A stretch of 64,000 nucleotides of DNA from Shewanella aestuarii (GTDB lineage Bacteria; Pseudomonadota; Gammaproteobacteria; Enterobacterales; Shewanellaceae). A program made the translations under genes and the position numbers. Within the stretch, counting starts at the first letter, position 1, and each line of letters begins with the position of its first letter. Positions 49,862 through 58,439 of this stretch are shown one piece after another. The notes below the pieces were generated by a model. It saw nothing but the letters and a program-made list of their open reading frames with translations. It ran no database searches and was not told the origin of the DNA. The stretch spans positions 1,484,501-1,548,500 of the forward strand of contig NZ_CP050313.1 of assembly GCF_011765625.1 (NCBI RefSeq), read 5' to 3'.

Positions 49862-49892
49862 AGCATATCCTTAAAGCTAACTTTAAGGTCAA
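49862..49892 (-). promoter_or_regulatory. MerR-type promoter and operator of the OYE gene
   Basis: On the minus strand, TTGACC (49892-49887) and TATGCT (49867-49862) are separated by 19 bases, the long spacer characteristic of MerR-activated promoters. The spacer holds a perfect 20-base palindrome at 49869-49888 (CCTTAAAG, CTAA, CTTTAAGG). The -10 box is 33 bases from the ATG. Confidence 0.8.
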
Positions 49893-49903
49893 TAGGCAAT
49901 AGC

Positions 49904-50365
49904 GTGAAGATAAGTGAGGTCGCATCATTAAGTGGATTAACAACCAGTCGGATCCGTTTTTATGAACAACAAGGATTAATTGCTAACCCGCAGCGTGCAG
50001 CAAATGGCTATCGAGATTATCAAAATAATGTGCTGGCCAATTTGCAGTTGATAAAACTTGGTCAAAGCTTGGGGTTTACATTAGAAGAAATCAAGCCTTT
50101 TTTGGGGATCGCATCTAAAGTGGATCATCAAGATGCACTGACTTTTTTGCAGCAAAAACAGCAACACATGCAGCAGTTAATTGAAGAGCTTATTCAGAAA
50201 CAGCAAGCCTTAGATAAATTAGTGTCAATGTTAAGCGACCGAAAAGTCGACGATGCTTGTATTGAACCCAAGCAGATTATGACAGTGTTAGCAGATACCC
50301 CTACAAAATCTGATGAAATCAATAAAATTATTGATAAACCTTGGCTAGATGTTCGCAAAATATGA
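49904..50365 (+). CDS. MerR-family transcriptional regulator
   Basis: MerR proteins bind a palindrome in a promoter with an overlong spacer and twist the DNA to activate. The GTG at 49904 gives MKISEVASLSGLTTSRIRFY, the exact family start; a longer in-frame version would run through the operator. The helix-turn-helix and wing (to about 70) are followed by a long coiled coil (about 85-120) rich in Gln and a short C-terminal end with a single Cys near residue 130, so metal sensing by paired cysteines is unlikely. It diverges from the OYE pseudogene, its probable target. Confidence 0.85.
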   Translation: MKISEVASLSGLTTSRIRFYEQQGLIANPQRAANGYRDYQNNVLANLQLIKLGQSLGFTLEEIKPFLGIASKVDHQDALTFLQQKQQHMQQLIEELIQKQQALDKLVSMLSDRKVDDACIEPKQIMTVLADTPTKSDEINKIIDKPWLDVRKI

Positions 50366-50481
50366 GGCTTTGGGTATATAATTCCCAGCTTAAATCGCAA
50401 AGCGGTTTATTTATAATTGTCGAGTTGGCTACTTTCATTGTGATTGTTGATGCAACTCAATGTGAGTTTAAAGGTAAAGTA

Positions 50482-50838
50482 ATGAATTTAAAGCAAGAAC
50501 TGCAATCACTTAATGATAAACTAGACAAGTTTCGTCGTAAATTAGCCGCTGCTGAACAGCGTGGCGATACAGCGATTATTATGCAGTTCAAAAGAGAAAT
50601 TACGGCAGTTACAAAGCGCATAGCCAATGTTAAAGGTCAACAAACACGTCAGCTTAACAAAGAGGGTGGTGAAGTTAGAAATTTACCTTTTAAACGTGAA
50701 TTGACCAAAGCTGAACAAGCTGACATGGGTAAGTTAAAAAAGACTGTTAAAGGTTTAGTTGTTGTTCATCCGATGACGGCTCTTGGTCGTGAAATGGGCA
50801 TAAAGGCGGTAACCGGTTTCGCACCGAATAAGTTTTAA
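50482..50838 (+). CDS. yibL: YibL family ribosome-associated protein
   Basis: ATG 50482 follows AAAGG and gives a 118-residue protein. An N-terminal coiled coil (MNLKQELQSLNDKLDKFRRK) leads to a highly conserved C-terminal block, ADMGKLKKTVKGLVVVHPM followed by TALGREMGIKAVTGFAP, nearly identical in form to E. coli YibL (DUF2810). E. coli YibL copurifies with ribosomes; its role is unknown. The protein is very basic, consistent with RNA binding. Confidence 0.9.
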   Translation: MNLKQELQSLNDKLDKFRRKLAAAEQRGDTAIIMQFKREITAVTKRIANVKGQQTRQLNKEGGEVRNLPFKRELTKAEQADMGKLKKTVKGLVVVHPMTALGREMGIKAVTGFAPNKF

Positions 50839-50967
50839 TTTCAGCCCTGTTTTAGCGTAAAAATCTAGTCAAACACCAGTAAGTTTAATCCATATGGTCT
50901 CTTACTTTTGGTCTTTAGGTTTGTTTTATAAGTCTCAAGTAATGAGCGTTGTCGTAAGGTCTAATTC

Positions 50968-51582
50968 ATGACGATTAAATATATCGCCACTTCAACATTA
51001 CCCACTCCTTGGGGCGTGTTTGACATGCATGGTTTTGAAGATACTGAAACTGGCAAAGAACATGTCGCCTTAACCTTTGGTCAATTAGATACGAATGAAC
51101 CAATATTAGGGCGGATCCATTCAGAATGTTTAACTGGTGACGCCTTATTTAGTTTGCGTTGTGATTGTGGATTTCAGTTGCAAACAGCTATGCAAACCAT
51201 CGCAGAGCTTGGGCAGGGCTTTATTTTGTATTTGCGTCAAGAAGGCCGTGGCATTGGTCTGTTGAACAAAATTCGCGCTTACCAGCTGCAAGACCAAGGG
51301 GCGAATACTGTTGAAGCAAATGAGCGCTTAGGTTTTCAAGCTGATATGCGCAAATACGATATGATTAAGCCTATGCTTGAACAAATTGGGGTTAAAAAAG
51401 TTCGTTTAATGACGAACAACCCTCGTAAAGTCATCGCAATGCAAGATGTAGGTATTGAAGTGGCTGAACGTGTCCCATTACAAGTGGGTAAAAACCGCTA
51501 CAATGAAGATTATCTTAAAACCAAGTCAACCCAACTTGGGCATATGATGTCTGAGCATCACTTTAATGACGAGCAGAAATAA
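50968..51582 (+). CDS. ribA: GTP cyclohydrolase II
   Basis: RibA opens GTP to start riboflavin synthesis. The zinc-binding cysteines are seen in [20 protein letters not shown], and the substrate/catalytic region in [20 protein letters not shown]. The end of the domain has MTNNPRKV. At 204 residues it is a stand-alone enzyme, not fused to RibB. No FMN riboswitch was seen upstream. The downstream barrel gene starts close to its stop and may be co-transcribed. Confidence 0.96.
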   Translation: MTIKYIATSTLPTPWGVFDMHGFEDTETGKEHVALTFGQLDTNEPILGRIHSECLTGDALFSLRCDCGFQLQTAMQTIAELGQGFILYLRQEGRGIGLLNKIRAYQLQDQGANTVEANERLGFQADMRKYDMIKPMLEQIGVKKVRLMTNNPRKVIAMQDVGIEVAERVPLQVGKNRYNEDYLKTKSTQLGHMMSEHHFNDEQK

Positions 51583-51625
51583 CCTTTTTGCTGCCCTGGG
51601 TTGTCTGCCGATCAAGGACAACATA

Positions 51626-52459
51626 TTGATAAAAGCCATGGCCTTTGCTGTGGCTTACTTGTTTTTCCCCGCAAGTTTTTCTCAAGTTAGCGAGAATAAT
51701 CCAGATGCTTCCCATTATGCTTTTGCTAATTATATAGGTAGCGGTATTTACCGAACCTCAGGACAAAGTGCTGCGGTAGTGAATATTCCAATGTCTTGGG
51801 ATATTGATGAAGCAGAAGATCACTTAGTTAAGTTACGTTTACCTTTGTCATTGGGCTTTTTTGATTACTCTTTTGAAGAACTTCCTGAAGGCGAAATTCC
51901 TGATAAGGTTGGCACGTTAACCATTACGCCAGGAATAGAATATCATTGGTTTGTTAACGATAAATTGACCATAGAAAGCTATTTAGATTTAGGCTATGGC
52001 CATAATTTGGCCAATAGTAGTAATGTCGGTATCTTTTCCACTGGCATATCATCGTTATATTCGCTTGATAGCCCTAAATATACACCTGTATGGGTTAATC
52101 GCATTTATTATGCAGGTTACAGAAGTAGCCTTAATGATCGCTCAGAAGGTTACTCTGTACTGCAAACTAGCTTAGATATCGGACTAGGGGTTCAATGGCA
52201 GTGGGGGAATTATCAAGTTGAACCAAGAGTGTTTGGCGCTGCGCGTTGGTATTTTGATCGATTAAGGTTTATTACGCCTTTCGGTAAAGATGTGATGACA
52301 GAGCATGCTTATGAATTTGGTGCAACGCTAAAGTTTACTAAACCGGTTGGCTTTGACTTATTTGGTTCAGATATTTTAAAGTTTGAACGCTTAGGCTTGA
52401 GCTACCAAGTGGGTGGTGGATTGCAGGTATGGCGAATCGTTTTTCAATTCCCACTGTAA
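51626..52459 (+). CDS. Predicted outer-membrane beta-barrel protein
   Basis: I chose TTG at 51626 because AAGGAC lies six bases upstream and the product then begins with a signal peptide (MIKAMAFAVAYLFFPASFSQ); an ATG at 51566 would overlap ribA by 17 bases and push the signal inward. The mature 255 or so residues alternate polar and hydrophobic residues as in beta strands and end with VWRIVFQFPL, a C-terminal phenylalanine-rich strand typical of barrel insertion. It resembles the 'solitary outer membrane autotransporter beta-barrel' type of Vibrio and Shewanella. The function is unknown. Confidence 0.7.
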   Translation: MIKAMAFAVAYLFFPASFSQVSENNPDASHYAFANYIGSGIYRTSGQSAAVVNIPMSWDIDEAEDHLVKLRLPLSLGFFDYSFEELPEGEIPDKVGTLTITPGIEYHWFVNDKLTIESYLDLGYGHNLANSSNVGIFSTGISSLYSLDSPKYTPVWVNRIYYAGYRSSLNDRSEGYSVLQTSLDIGLGVQWQWGNYQVEPRVFGAARWYFDRLRFITPFGKDVMTEHAYEFGATLKFTKPVGFDLFGSDILKFERLGLSYQVGGGLQVWRIVFQFPL

Positions 52460-52487
52460 TCACTTGGTAACCTAACAGGACTAATGG

Positions 52488-52850
52488 TTAGCTTTTACCC
52501 CAAATGTGGGCATTAACTGAGCCATCCACTGTATTTTTAGTAGAATTGCTTATTGATTGGGTTTTATTGATATTCTTTATTTGTGATGGCTTTCTTGCTG
52601 CTGGCTTGGCTGCAAAATCATTACGGACAGGTAAAGGCAGTTTGTTGCTTTTTAAGTATAAATATTCAACCTTATCACGTGCCCATTGGGTTTTTCGTAA
52701 AAAGGTTAAGCTTGATTTAACACTTGGGTTATCTTTAAAACACCTTATATTGATCCTATTACCTAATTCTTCCCAGCCATATTTATCAACCAAATAGATG
52801 ATTATGGTTTCAAGTTTTATACCGTGGAGAGGGTTATTTTGCTGGGTCAT
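52488..52850 (-). CDS. VF530 family DNA-binding protein (DUF2132)
   Basis: The first 70 residues have the VF530 signature: [37 protein letters not shown] and [18 protein letters not shown]530 is a small DNA-binding fold of unknown role. A Ser/Asn/Lys-rich tail of 45 residues follows, ending HIWGKS. It lies on the minus strand downstream of the partition-like pair, with about 60 bases between. Confidence 0.85.
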   Translation of the reverse strand: MTQQNNPLHGIKLETIIIYLVDKYGWEELGNRINIRCFKDNPSVKSSLTFLRKTQWARDKVEYLYLKSNKLPLPVRNDFAAKPAARKPSQIKNINKTQSISNSTKNTVDGSVNAHIWGKS

Positions 52851-52913
52851 AAAATACTAGCCTAATTGCTTAAATCAATTTTGTTAGTATACATCAAGCT
52901 GTTTTGTATTGAA

Positions 52914-53261
52914 CTATCTACGTTTTAACATTGCATGTTGTTTGGCATCAGTTAACCGATAAAAGTCATCAATTAACATCCGTAATAATTTAGATTTTGC
53001 AATTTGTGTGGTTTTAGAAAGTTCATTTAACTGAGCAATACTTTTTTCAGTCAAGGTGAAGGTGGCGTGACGGTATATTTTAGTGGACTTTTTGTCTAAA
53101 CCTTGTAAAAAATCTTGAGTAGATTGCTGCATTTGTGGCGATTCACCCACAACCGTTTGCTTACCAAATGCATAGTTATTGGCATCTTCGATAAAGTCGT
53201 CAACCGAAACGGCTTTTCTAATCTGTTTCGGCTTCTTACGCTTAAGATCAGTTAAACTCAT
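52914..53261 (-). CDS. Ribbon-helix-helix-type partner of the ParA-like ATPase
   Basis: The ATG at 53261 gives 115 residues. The N-terminal half is basic then acidic and probably flexible (MSLTDLKRKKPKQIRKAVSV). The C-terminal 60 residues (YRHATFTLTEKSIAQLNELS, then KSKLLRMLIDDFYRL) have the beta-helix-helix pattern of CopG/ParG proteins. It starts inside the last codons of the ParA-like gene (14-base overlap), so the two are coupled like parF-parG of plasmids. The flexible N-terminus would fit a ParG-like stimulator of the ATPase. The fold call is from pattern only. Confidence 0.6.
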   Translation of the reverse strand: MSLTDLKRKKPKQIRKAVSVDDFIEDANNYAFGKQTVVGESPQMQQSTQDFLQGLDKKSTKIYRHATFTLTEKSIAQLNELSKTTQIAKSKLLRMLIDDFYRLTDAKQHAMLKRR

Positions 53262-53916
53262 AGCTATTATCTGGTGGGATTGCAAAAAGTTCATCAGCGA
53301 TAGCGCGAATTTCTATTGCAGCTTTGCCATCGGGCTCAATTTCTAACACAGATGAACCGCTTTCTTCGCTGTCATCATAGATGTTGCGGCTGAAGGTCAC
53401 TGAGTTGAGTGCGCGAAGGTTATATGACTCTACAACTTCTTTCGCTTCTAGAATTCGTTTGTATTGTGAAGGAAGAGAGGGGCATTGGGTCATAACAATG
53501 GTGGCGACCATTTTCGGGTTTACCATTTTACAGGTACTTAGCATGTCTTCCATGTGTGGTAAGGTTTTTAAATCACGACGTTTAGGTCGCAATGGAATAA
53601 CAACATAGGTCGCTACTGACATAGCTGCGCGCATGGCAAGGTTATCTTGTCCACCACAATCCACCACTACATAATCGAAGCGTTCATCGAGACTGAGTAA
53701 ATCGTTTCGGATTTTGCCATATAATTGAATACAGTTGATTGGTGTTAAACTTGGGTCATTGTTGCGCGCCTGGATCCAATCCGATGTGGTTCGCTGCGGA
53801 TCACAATCCACCATGAGTACATTAGCATTATATTTTTGGGTAATATGAACGGCAATATTTTGCGCCAAACAGCTTTTGCCACTGCCACCTTTTTCACCGC
53901 CTACAAGCAGTATCAT
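53248..53916 (-). CDS. ParA/ParF-like partition ATPase
   Basis: The deviant Walker A GGEKGGSGKS (residues 6-15) has the signature lysine (Lys9) and the catalytic Lys14 of the ParA/MinD class. VDCDPQRTTSDW is the A' motif, and VVVDCGGQD the Walker B region. At 222 residues, without an N-terminal DNA-binding extension, it is the short ParF-like (type Ib) form. The C-terminal EIEPDGKAAIEIRAIADELF resembles ParF. GGGAG precedes the ATG. It is coupled to a ribbon-helix-helix-like protein, as in plasmid partition cassettes, but sits among housekeeping genes; no replication gene is present. Confidence 0.85.
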   Translation of the reverse strand: MILLVGGEKGGSGKSCLAQNIAVHITQKYNANVLMVDCDPQRTTSDWIQARNNDPSLTPINCIQLYGKIRNDLLSLDERFDYVVVDCGGQDNLAMRAAMSVATYVVIPLRPKRRDLKTLPHMEDMLSTCKMVNPKMVATIVMTQCPSLPSQYKRILEAKEVVESYNLRALNSVTFSRNIYDDSEESGSSVLEIEPDGKAAIEIRAIADELFAIPPDNSYEFN

Positions 53917-54039
53917 ATTTATCTCCCTTAAATTAAATGATATCTATGCATCGAACTTGGTACATTGTCAGTCTTTTTGAGTATAGAACAGGAAAGACAA
54001 ACTGGGTAAGTTGTTGGGTTATTAATCGCAATTACCCGA

Positions 54040-54342
54040 TTAAAGTAACTGCATGGCGATATGGTAGCTTTGCTCATTACTTTTACTACAGCGGCATACT
54101 TGGCCTTTAATAGTATTTTGTTTATCAGTACCGGGGTTAAAGGTGATGGCAACTAATTCACCCACTTCAAAAGGTTTGCAATAATCAAATAGCACACCTT
54201 TTCGGGCTAAATCTATACAAATCCCATCTTCCTCAAAGCTTTCGCCAGCTTTGGATATCCAATGAAGTTTGACTCTTTCTGCTTCCATATCAACACGTAA
54301 TGAACTGCGTTTCTCATCAAAACCAGTGGGTTCTTGATCCAT
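54040..54342 (-). CDS. PilZ domain protein
   Basis: The ATG at 54342 has AAGGAG seven bases upstream and gives 100 residues. A PilZ domain covers nearly all of it: the RSSLRV motif at the start (the RxxxR c-di-GMP contact appears only as KRSSLRV), then DLARKGVLFDYCKPFEVGE, where the classic DxSxxG reads DLARKG. Binding of cyclic di-GMP is therefore plausible but not certain. It is a single-domain protein, presumably an effector adapter. It lies upstream of the ParA-like gene by 123 bases. Confidence 0.8.
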   Translation of the reverse strand: MDQEPTGFDEKRSSLRVDMEAERVKLHWISKAGESFEEDGICIDLARKGVLFDYCKPFEVGELVAITFNPGTDKQNTIKGQVCRCSKSNEQSYHIAMQLL

Positions 54343-54456
54343 TTGAATACTCCTTATCACTCTTGTTACTTTAGTTTTAGCATATTGGCTTTTTTAAGCA
54401 ATACCAAACTGTTTTTTATAAAAAATTACACATCACCTCAAGACCGTTTTATGTGG

Positions 54457-54487
54457 CAAAAAAATGCCAAGCATGTTGCTTGGCATT
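54457..54487 (-). terminator. Intrinsic terminator of psiE
   Basis: AATGCCAAGCA (54463-54473) pairs perfectly with 54477-54487 around TGT. On the minus strand TTTTT follows. It starts 14 bases after the stop codon. Confidence 0.85.
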
Positions 54488-54500
54488 AATGGAAGGTAGA

Positions 54501-54905
54501 TTAACTGTCGTAATCTTGGTTTTTGGGGTAGGGCATTTTTAATTGTCCCCATCGAATCACAATAACCGTACAAGCTAACAGTATGGTTGATACTGAAATG
54601 GCTAAAATTCGCCAGTCATCCATGCCTTTCATGTCTAAAATAAGGTAGCGAGCAAGGGCGACGATGGCAATATAGAGTGGCATACGAATGGGTAATTTAC
54701 CTGATTCGATATAGTTCACTACCATGGCTAATACTTCGAGGTAGATAAATAACAGCAGTAAGTCGGCTAGCTCAACGGTTTTGATGTTAAACATGTGAAG
54801 AATTTCTTCACCGATAGCAAATATGGTCGCTAAGGCAATGATAAATAGAACAAGATATTCTATCGACTTTAGGCTATTGATACTTAGGTGTTTGACTCGG
54901 TTCAT
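54501..54905 (-). CDS. psiE: PsiE family inner-membrane protein
   Basis: The 134-residue protein has four membrane segments (about 16-34, 45-63, 75-92 and 102-120). The conserved text ELADLLLLFIYLEVLAMV and IESGKLPIRMPLYIAIVALA identifies the PsiE family (phosphate-starvation-inducible in E. coli). The function is unknown. It has its own terminator and no neighbours in the same transcript that I can support. Confidence 0.9.
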   Translation of the reverse strand: MNRVKHLSINSLKSIEYLVLFIIALATIFAIGEEILHMFNIKTVELADLLLLFIYLEVLAMVVNYIESGKLPIRMPLYIAIVALARYLILDMKGMDDWRILAISVSTILLACTVIVIRWGQLKMPYPKNQDYDS

Positions 54906-54993
54906 AATTACTCAGTAGTTGAGGTAGGATTCGCTGATAAGGTTATTATTATGTACCGGCGCTTAATTGCCCAGTGATCTAAATCACAGACAC

Positions 54994-55027
54994 AAAAAAA
55001 CCGCTAAATATATCAAATTTAGCGGTT
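54994..55027 (-). terminator. Intrinsic terminator of suhB
   Basis: AACCGCTAAAT (54999-55009) pairs perfectly with 55017-55027. On the minus strand a run of seven T follows. Confidence 0.85.
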
Positions 55028-55046
55028 AATATTAGGCGTTAGTAAA

Positions 55047-55850
55047 TTAGCGCTTCAAACCTTCATTTAACAGTGGGCGCATAATTTTCACTAATTGAGT
55101 CGTTACTTTAGGGCTACCAGCAACAATATTGCCTGAAGCCATATAATTATGACCACCAGTAAAGTCAGTTACTGTACCGCCAGCTTCACGACAAATTAAG
55201 TCGCCAGCTGCGATATCCCATGGTTTTAAACCTATTTCGAAATAACCATCTAAACGACCTGCTGCAACATAAGCTAAATCTAGCGCAGCAGAACCCGCGC
55301 GACGTAGGTCAGCGCACTGTGGGAATACTTCACCAAGAATGTTCATGTAGCTTTCAGTGTGTTGACGTGCTTTGAACGGGAAGCCAGTACCAATGATGGT
55401 GTTGGTTAGTTCATTAACGTTTGTGACACGCATACGGAAATCATTGAGTTTGGCTCCCTTTCCACGAACAGCAGAGAAGAGCTCTTCACGAACTGGGTCA
55501 TAAACAACGGCCACTTCAATTTTTCCTTTATATTGAACGGCAATTGAAACAGCAAAATGAGGGATACCACGAACGAAGTTGTTTGTGCCATCCAAAGGAT
55601 CGACTATCCAGACATAATCTTTGTTTTCGCCACGGTTTTCACCTTCTTCTTCACCGACGATCGTGTGATCTGGGTAAGATTTGCGAATTTGATAAATGAT
55701 AGTTGCTTCTGCTTCCTTGTCTACACTAGTAACAAAATCATTGATACCTTTAGAACTTACCTCAATACGGTCAAGTTCAGTATAGGCGCGCATAATAGTT
55801 TGGCCCGCAGCGCGCGCAGCGCGTGTGGCAATAGTCAGCATCGGATGCAT
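55047..55850 (-). CDS. suhB: Inositol-1-monophosphatase SuhB
   Basis: SuhB hydrolyses inositol phosphates in vitro and in E. coli is a component of rRNA antitermination complexes. Metal-binding motifs are present: GEEEGENRG (near 68), WIVDPLDGTNNFVRGIPHF (near 84) and KPWDIAAGDLI (near 210). The 267 residues match the family. It diverges from trmJ, a standard gammaproteobacterial order. Confidence 0.96.
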   Translation of the reverse strand: MHPMLTIATRAARAAGQTIMRAYTELDRIEVSSKGINDFVTSVDKEAEATIIYQIRKSYPDHTIVGEEEGENRGENKDYVWIVDPLDGTNNFVRGIPHFAVSIAVQYKGKIEVAVVYDPVREELFSAVRGKGAKLNDFRMRVTNVNELTNTIIGTGFPFKARQHTESYMNILGEVFPQCADLRRAGSAALDLAYVAAGRLDGYFEIGLKPWDIAAGDLICREAGGTVTDFTGGHNYMASGNIVAGSPKVTTQLVKIMRPLLNEGLKR

Positions 55851-56000
55851 TGCAATCCCCTGGATGTTAAAGAACGAATAAAATAGCGGCCAGCATTATA
55901 CCTTATTCGATAGTTATATCAAATGCAGATTTTCATATATCAGTCTAAACGTCCAATGTGATAGCATACGATTAATATTTTTAGTGAAAAAAGTGGTTCA

Positions 56001-56720
56001 ATGTTAAGTAATGTTCGTGTAGTGCTAGTTGGCACATCTCATCCCGGTAATATCGGTTCTACAGCTCGTGCGATGAAAACCATGGGCTTGTCTAATTTAT
56101 ATCTTGCTGAGCCAAGAACAGAGCCAGATGGACAATCCATTGCTTTGGCCGCTGGTGCATCGAATATTTTAAAAAATTTGACTAAGGTTGATTCTTTAGA
56201 AGAAGCCATTGCTGATTGTAGCTTGGTGATTGCCACCAGTGCCCGAAGCCGCACTCTTGATTGGCCCATGCTTGATCCTCGCCAAGCTGGTGAAAAATTA
56301 GCATTAGAAAGCATCAAAGGGCCGGTGGCGATTGTGTTTGGTCGTGAAAATCATGGATTAAGTAATGAAGAACTACAAAAATGTACTTATCATGTGGCAA
56401 TTCCTGCCAATCCTGAATACAGCTCATTAAATTTAGCCCAAGCCGTACAAATTATTTGTTATGAAACGCGGGTCGCGCATTTAGCTTTGCATGATGCTCC
56501 TGCGCCGGAAGAAGAGTACCCATTGGCTGAAGATTTAGAGCGCTTTTTTGTGCATTTAGAGTCAACGCTATCAAATACTGGTTTTGTGATCAAAAATCAT
56601 CCCGGTCAGGTGATGACCAAGCTTCGCCGTTTATATAGCCGTGCCAGAATTGAAGCGCAAGAAATGAATATTTTGCGTGGTATTTTAACTTCAATCGATA
56701 AAAAAATTGATAAGAAGTAA
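56001..56720 (+). CDS. trmJ: tRNA (cytidine/uridine-32-2'-O)-methyltransferase TrmJ
   Basis: TrmJ is a SPOUT enzyme that methylates the 2'-O of residue 32 in the tRNA anticodon loop. Family motifs are [20 protein letters not shown] (near 14), [14 protein letters not shown] and [17 protein letters not shown], which form the knotted SAM site. The 239-residue length is normal. It stands upstream of cysE by 23 bases and probably shares a transcript. Confidence 0.95.
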   Translation: MLSNVRVVLVGTSHPGNIGSTARAMKTMGLSNLYLAEPRTEPDGQSIALAAGASNILKNLTKVDSLEEAIADCSLVIATSARSRTLDWPMLDPRQAGEKLALESIKGPVAIVFGRENHGLSNEELQKCTYHVAIPANPEYSSLNLAQAVQIICYETRVAHLALHDAPAPEEEYPLAEDLERFFVHLESTLSNTGFVIKNHPGQVMTKLRRLYSRARIEAQEMNILRGILTSIDKKIDKK

Positions 56721-56743
56721 TGAGTGGTGAATAGGGAGTTCAC

Positions 56744-57565
56744 ATGAGCGTTAGATTTAGAATAAAAGAAGATATAGAGTCTATATATCATCGCGATCCT
56801 GCAGCCAATAGCACGATTGAAATACTGCTAAATTACCCAGGGATGCATGCCATTTGGCTACATCGTATTAGCCATAAACTATGGCGTGGAAACTGGCGAC
56901 TAACGGCTCGATGTTTATCTACTTTCTCACGCTGGCTTACAGGGGTTGAAATACATCCAGGGGCAACCATAGGCCGTCGATTTTTTATTGATCACGGAAT
57001 GGGAGTGGTGATTGGTGAAACTGCTGAAATTGGTGATGATTGCACCTTATACCATTCGGTAACATTGGGCGGAACTACCTGGCAAGCAGGTAAACGTCAT
57101 CCAACATTAGGTAATAATGTGGTAATTGGTGCTGGGGCAAAAGTGCTTGGCCCCATTACTATGCATGATGGCGCCCGTGTTGGCTCAAATTCTGTTGTCG
57201 TAAAAGATGTTGCTGCAGATCATACTGTTGTGGGTATACCTGGTCGGGTGGTTGCCTCTCCTAGCGAGCATTCTAAGGAAAAAACAGAACGCCGCACTGA
57301 AATGGCAAAAAAATATGGTTTTGATGCTTATGCGGTATCGCCAGATAATCCCGATCCCGTGGCTAATGCGATTGGTCAAATGCTAGATCATATGCATTTA
57401 ATGGATTCTAAAGTGCAAGAGCTTTGCCAAGCGATCCAGTCAATGGGCGGAGAAGTGTGTACAGACAAGTTACCTGAACTTGATGTAGGCGAATTTAATG
57501 AAGCAGAGAAAGCTGCCGCGCACAAACGTCAGCACGAGTTAGCAGAGTTTGACCCGAGTATTTAA
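56744..57565 (+). CDS. cysE: Serine O-acetyltransferase
   Basis: CysE makes O-acetylserine, the substrate of CysK. The left-handed beta-helix hexapeptide repeats occupy about 65-175: [32 protein letters not shown] and [16 protein letters not shown]. The active-site His is in the DHGMG stretch. It is the shorter N-terminal form (like Bacillus CysE/EpsC), and has an extra C-terminal extension of about 90 residues with an acidic end. The usual place, between trmJ and iscR, is kept, supplying cysteine for the Fe-S machinery. Confidence 0.94.
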   Translation: MSVRFRIKEDIESIYHRDPAANSTIEILLNYPGMHAIWLHRISHKLWRGNWRLTARCLSTFSRWLTGVEIHPGATIGRRFFIDHGMGVVIGETAEIGDDCTLYHSVTLGGTTWQAGKRHPTLGNNVVIGAGAKVLGPITMHDGARVGSNSVVVKDVAADHTVVGIPGRVVASPSEHSKEKTERRTEMAKKYGFDAYAVSPDNPDPVANAIGQMLDHMHLMDSKVQELCQAIQSMGGEVCTDKLPELDVGEFNEAEKAAAHKRQHELAEFDPSI

Positions 57566-57604
57566 ATACAATTATTAATGGTGTTCTTGCTAATTTTTTA
57601 ATAG

Positions 57605-57639
57605 GCCACTTAAAAATGAATTTTTATAGTGGCTTTTTT
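57605..57639 (+). terminator. Intrinsic terminator of cysE
   Basis: GCCACT (57605-57610) pairs with AGTGGC (57628-57633), with an A/T-rich inner stem, followed by TTTTTT. The rest of the 330-base gap to iscR holds the isc promoter with IscR sites. Confidence 0.8.
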
Positions 57640-57805
57640 ATTGGGATATCTAGCAAGTAAAACCGATTTTTAATTCTACAATTGCTAGCTTAATCACCAT
57701 TTACTACTGAATTGGGAATTAATCCCGCTTTGGCATTGAAAACTGAGTCATAAAAAGGTTAAATACACGCGCTAAATTTTAGCTGTTTTAGCTTCTCTTT
57801 TTTTA

Positions 57806-57830
57806 ATACTTGAGTAAATTAGTCGGATTA
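57806..57830. promoter_or_regulatory. IscR type 1 site (distal)
   Basis: ATACTTGAG then TAAATTAGTCGGATTA matches the type 1 consensus (ATASYYGACTRWWW YAGTCRGRTAT) at 22 of 25 positions. It directly abuts the second site. Confidence 0.75.
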
Positions 57831-57855
57831 ATAGTTGACTAAACTACTCAGGTAT
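57831..57855. promoter_or_regulatory. IscR type 1 site (proximal) at the isc promoter
   Basis: ATAGTTGACT then AAACTACTCAGGTAT matches the type 1 consensus at 23 of 25 positions. IscR carrying [2Fe-2S] binds type 1 sites to repress isc, so this gives feedback control. TTGACT inside it could also be the -35 element. The site lies about 40 bases before the iscR start. Confidence 0.8.
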
Positions 57856-57895
57856 GTTGAAATTGCCCCATACTTTTTGGGAGCAGTAACAAGTT

Positions 57896-58357
57896 ATGAA
57901 ACTTACATCAAAAGGTCGCTACGCAGTGACAGCTATGCTGGATGTTGCGATTCATTCTGCTACAGGTCCAGTACCACTTGCAGATATATCTGAAAGGCAG
58001 GGGATTTCCTTGTCTTATCTTGAACAACTCTTCGCAAAATTAAGAAAACATGGCTTGGTTTCCAGTGTACGCGGGCCCGGAGGCGGCTATCGTTTAGGTC
58101 TTGAGCCTAGCGATATATCAGTGGGTATGGTTGTCCATGCTGTTGATGAGTCAGTTGATGCGACTCGGTGTCAAGGTAAAGGTAATTGCCAAAGCGGTAC
58201 TCGCTGTTTAACCCATTCATTATGGGGTGACTTAAGTACGCAGATTTCTGAGTTTTTAAATGGCATTTCGCTTGCGGGTTTAATGCAAAAGCGAGATGTG
58301 CAGTTTATCTCGATTAAACAAGATGAATTGCAAAAGGAACATCGTGTGAGTCTATAA
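57896..58357 (+). CDS. iscR: Fe-S cluster-sensing regulator IscR
   Basis: An Rrf2-family regulator. The N-terminal winged helix starts [20 protein letters not shown], with [19 protein letters not shown] as the recognition region. The cluster ligands are three cysteines and His in [20 protein letters not shown] (near 92-107). At 153 residues it is normal. GGGAG precedes the ATG. First gene of iscRSUA-hscBA-fdx, behind two IscR sites that it should bind. Confidence 0.97.
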   Translation: MKLTSKGRYAVTAMLDVAIHSATGPVPLADISERQGISLSYLEQLFAKLRKHGLVSSVRGPGGGYRLGLEPSDISVGMVVHAVDESVDATRCQGKGNCQSGTRCLTHSLWGDLSTQISEFLNGISLAGLMQKRDVQFISIKQDELQKEHRVSL

Positions 58358-58439
58358 CTCTCCGTTGTTGATTTGAATATAATTATTATTTGTACGTTGT
58401 ATGTAGCTTCATCTGAGGCTACCCAGTACGGAGTGTGTT

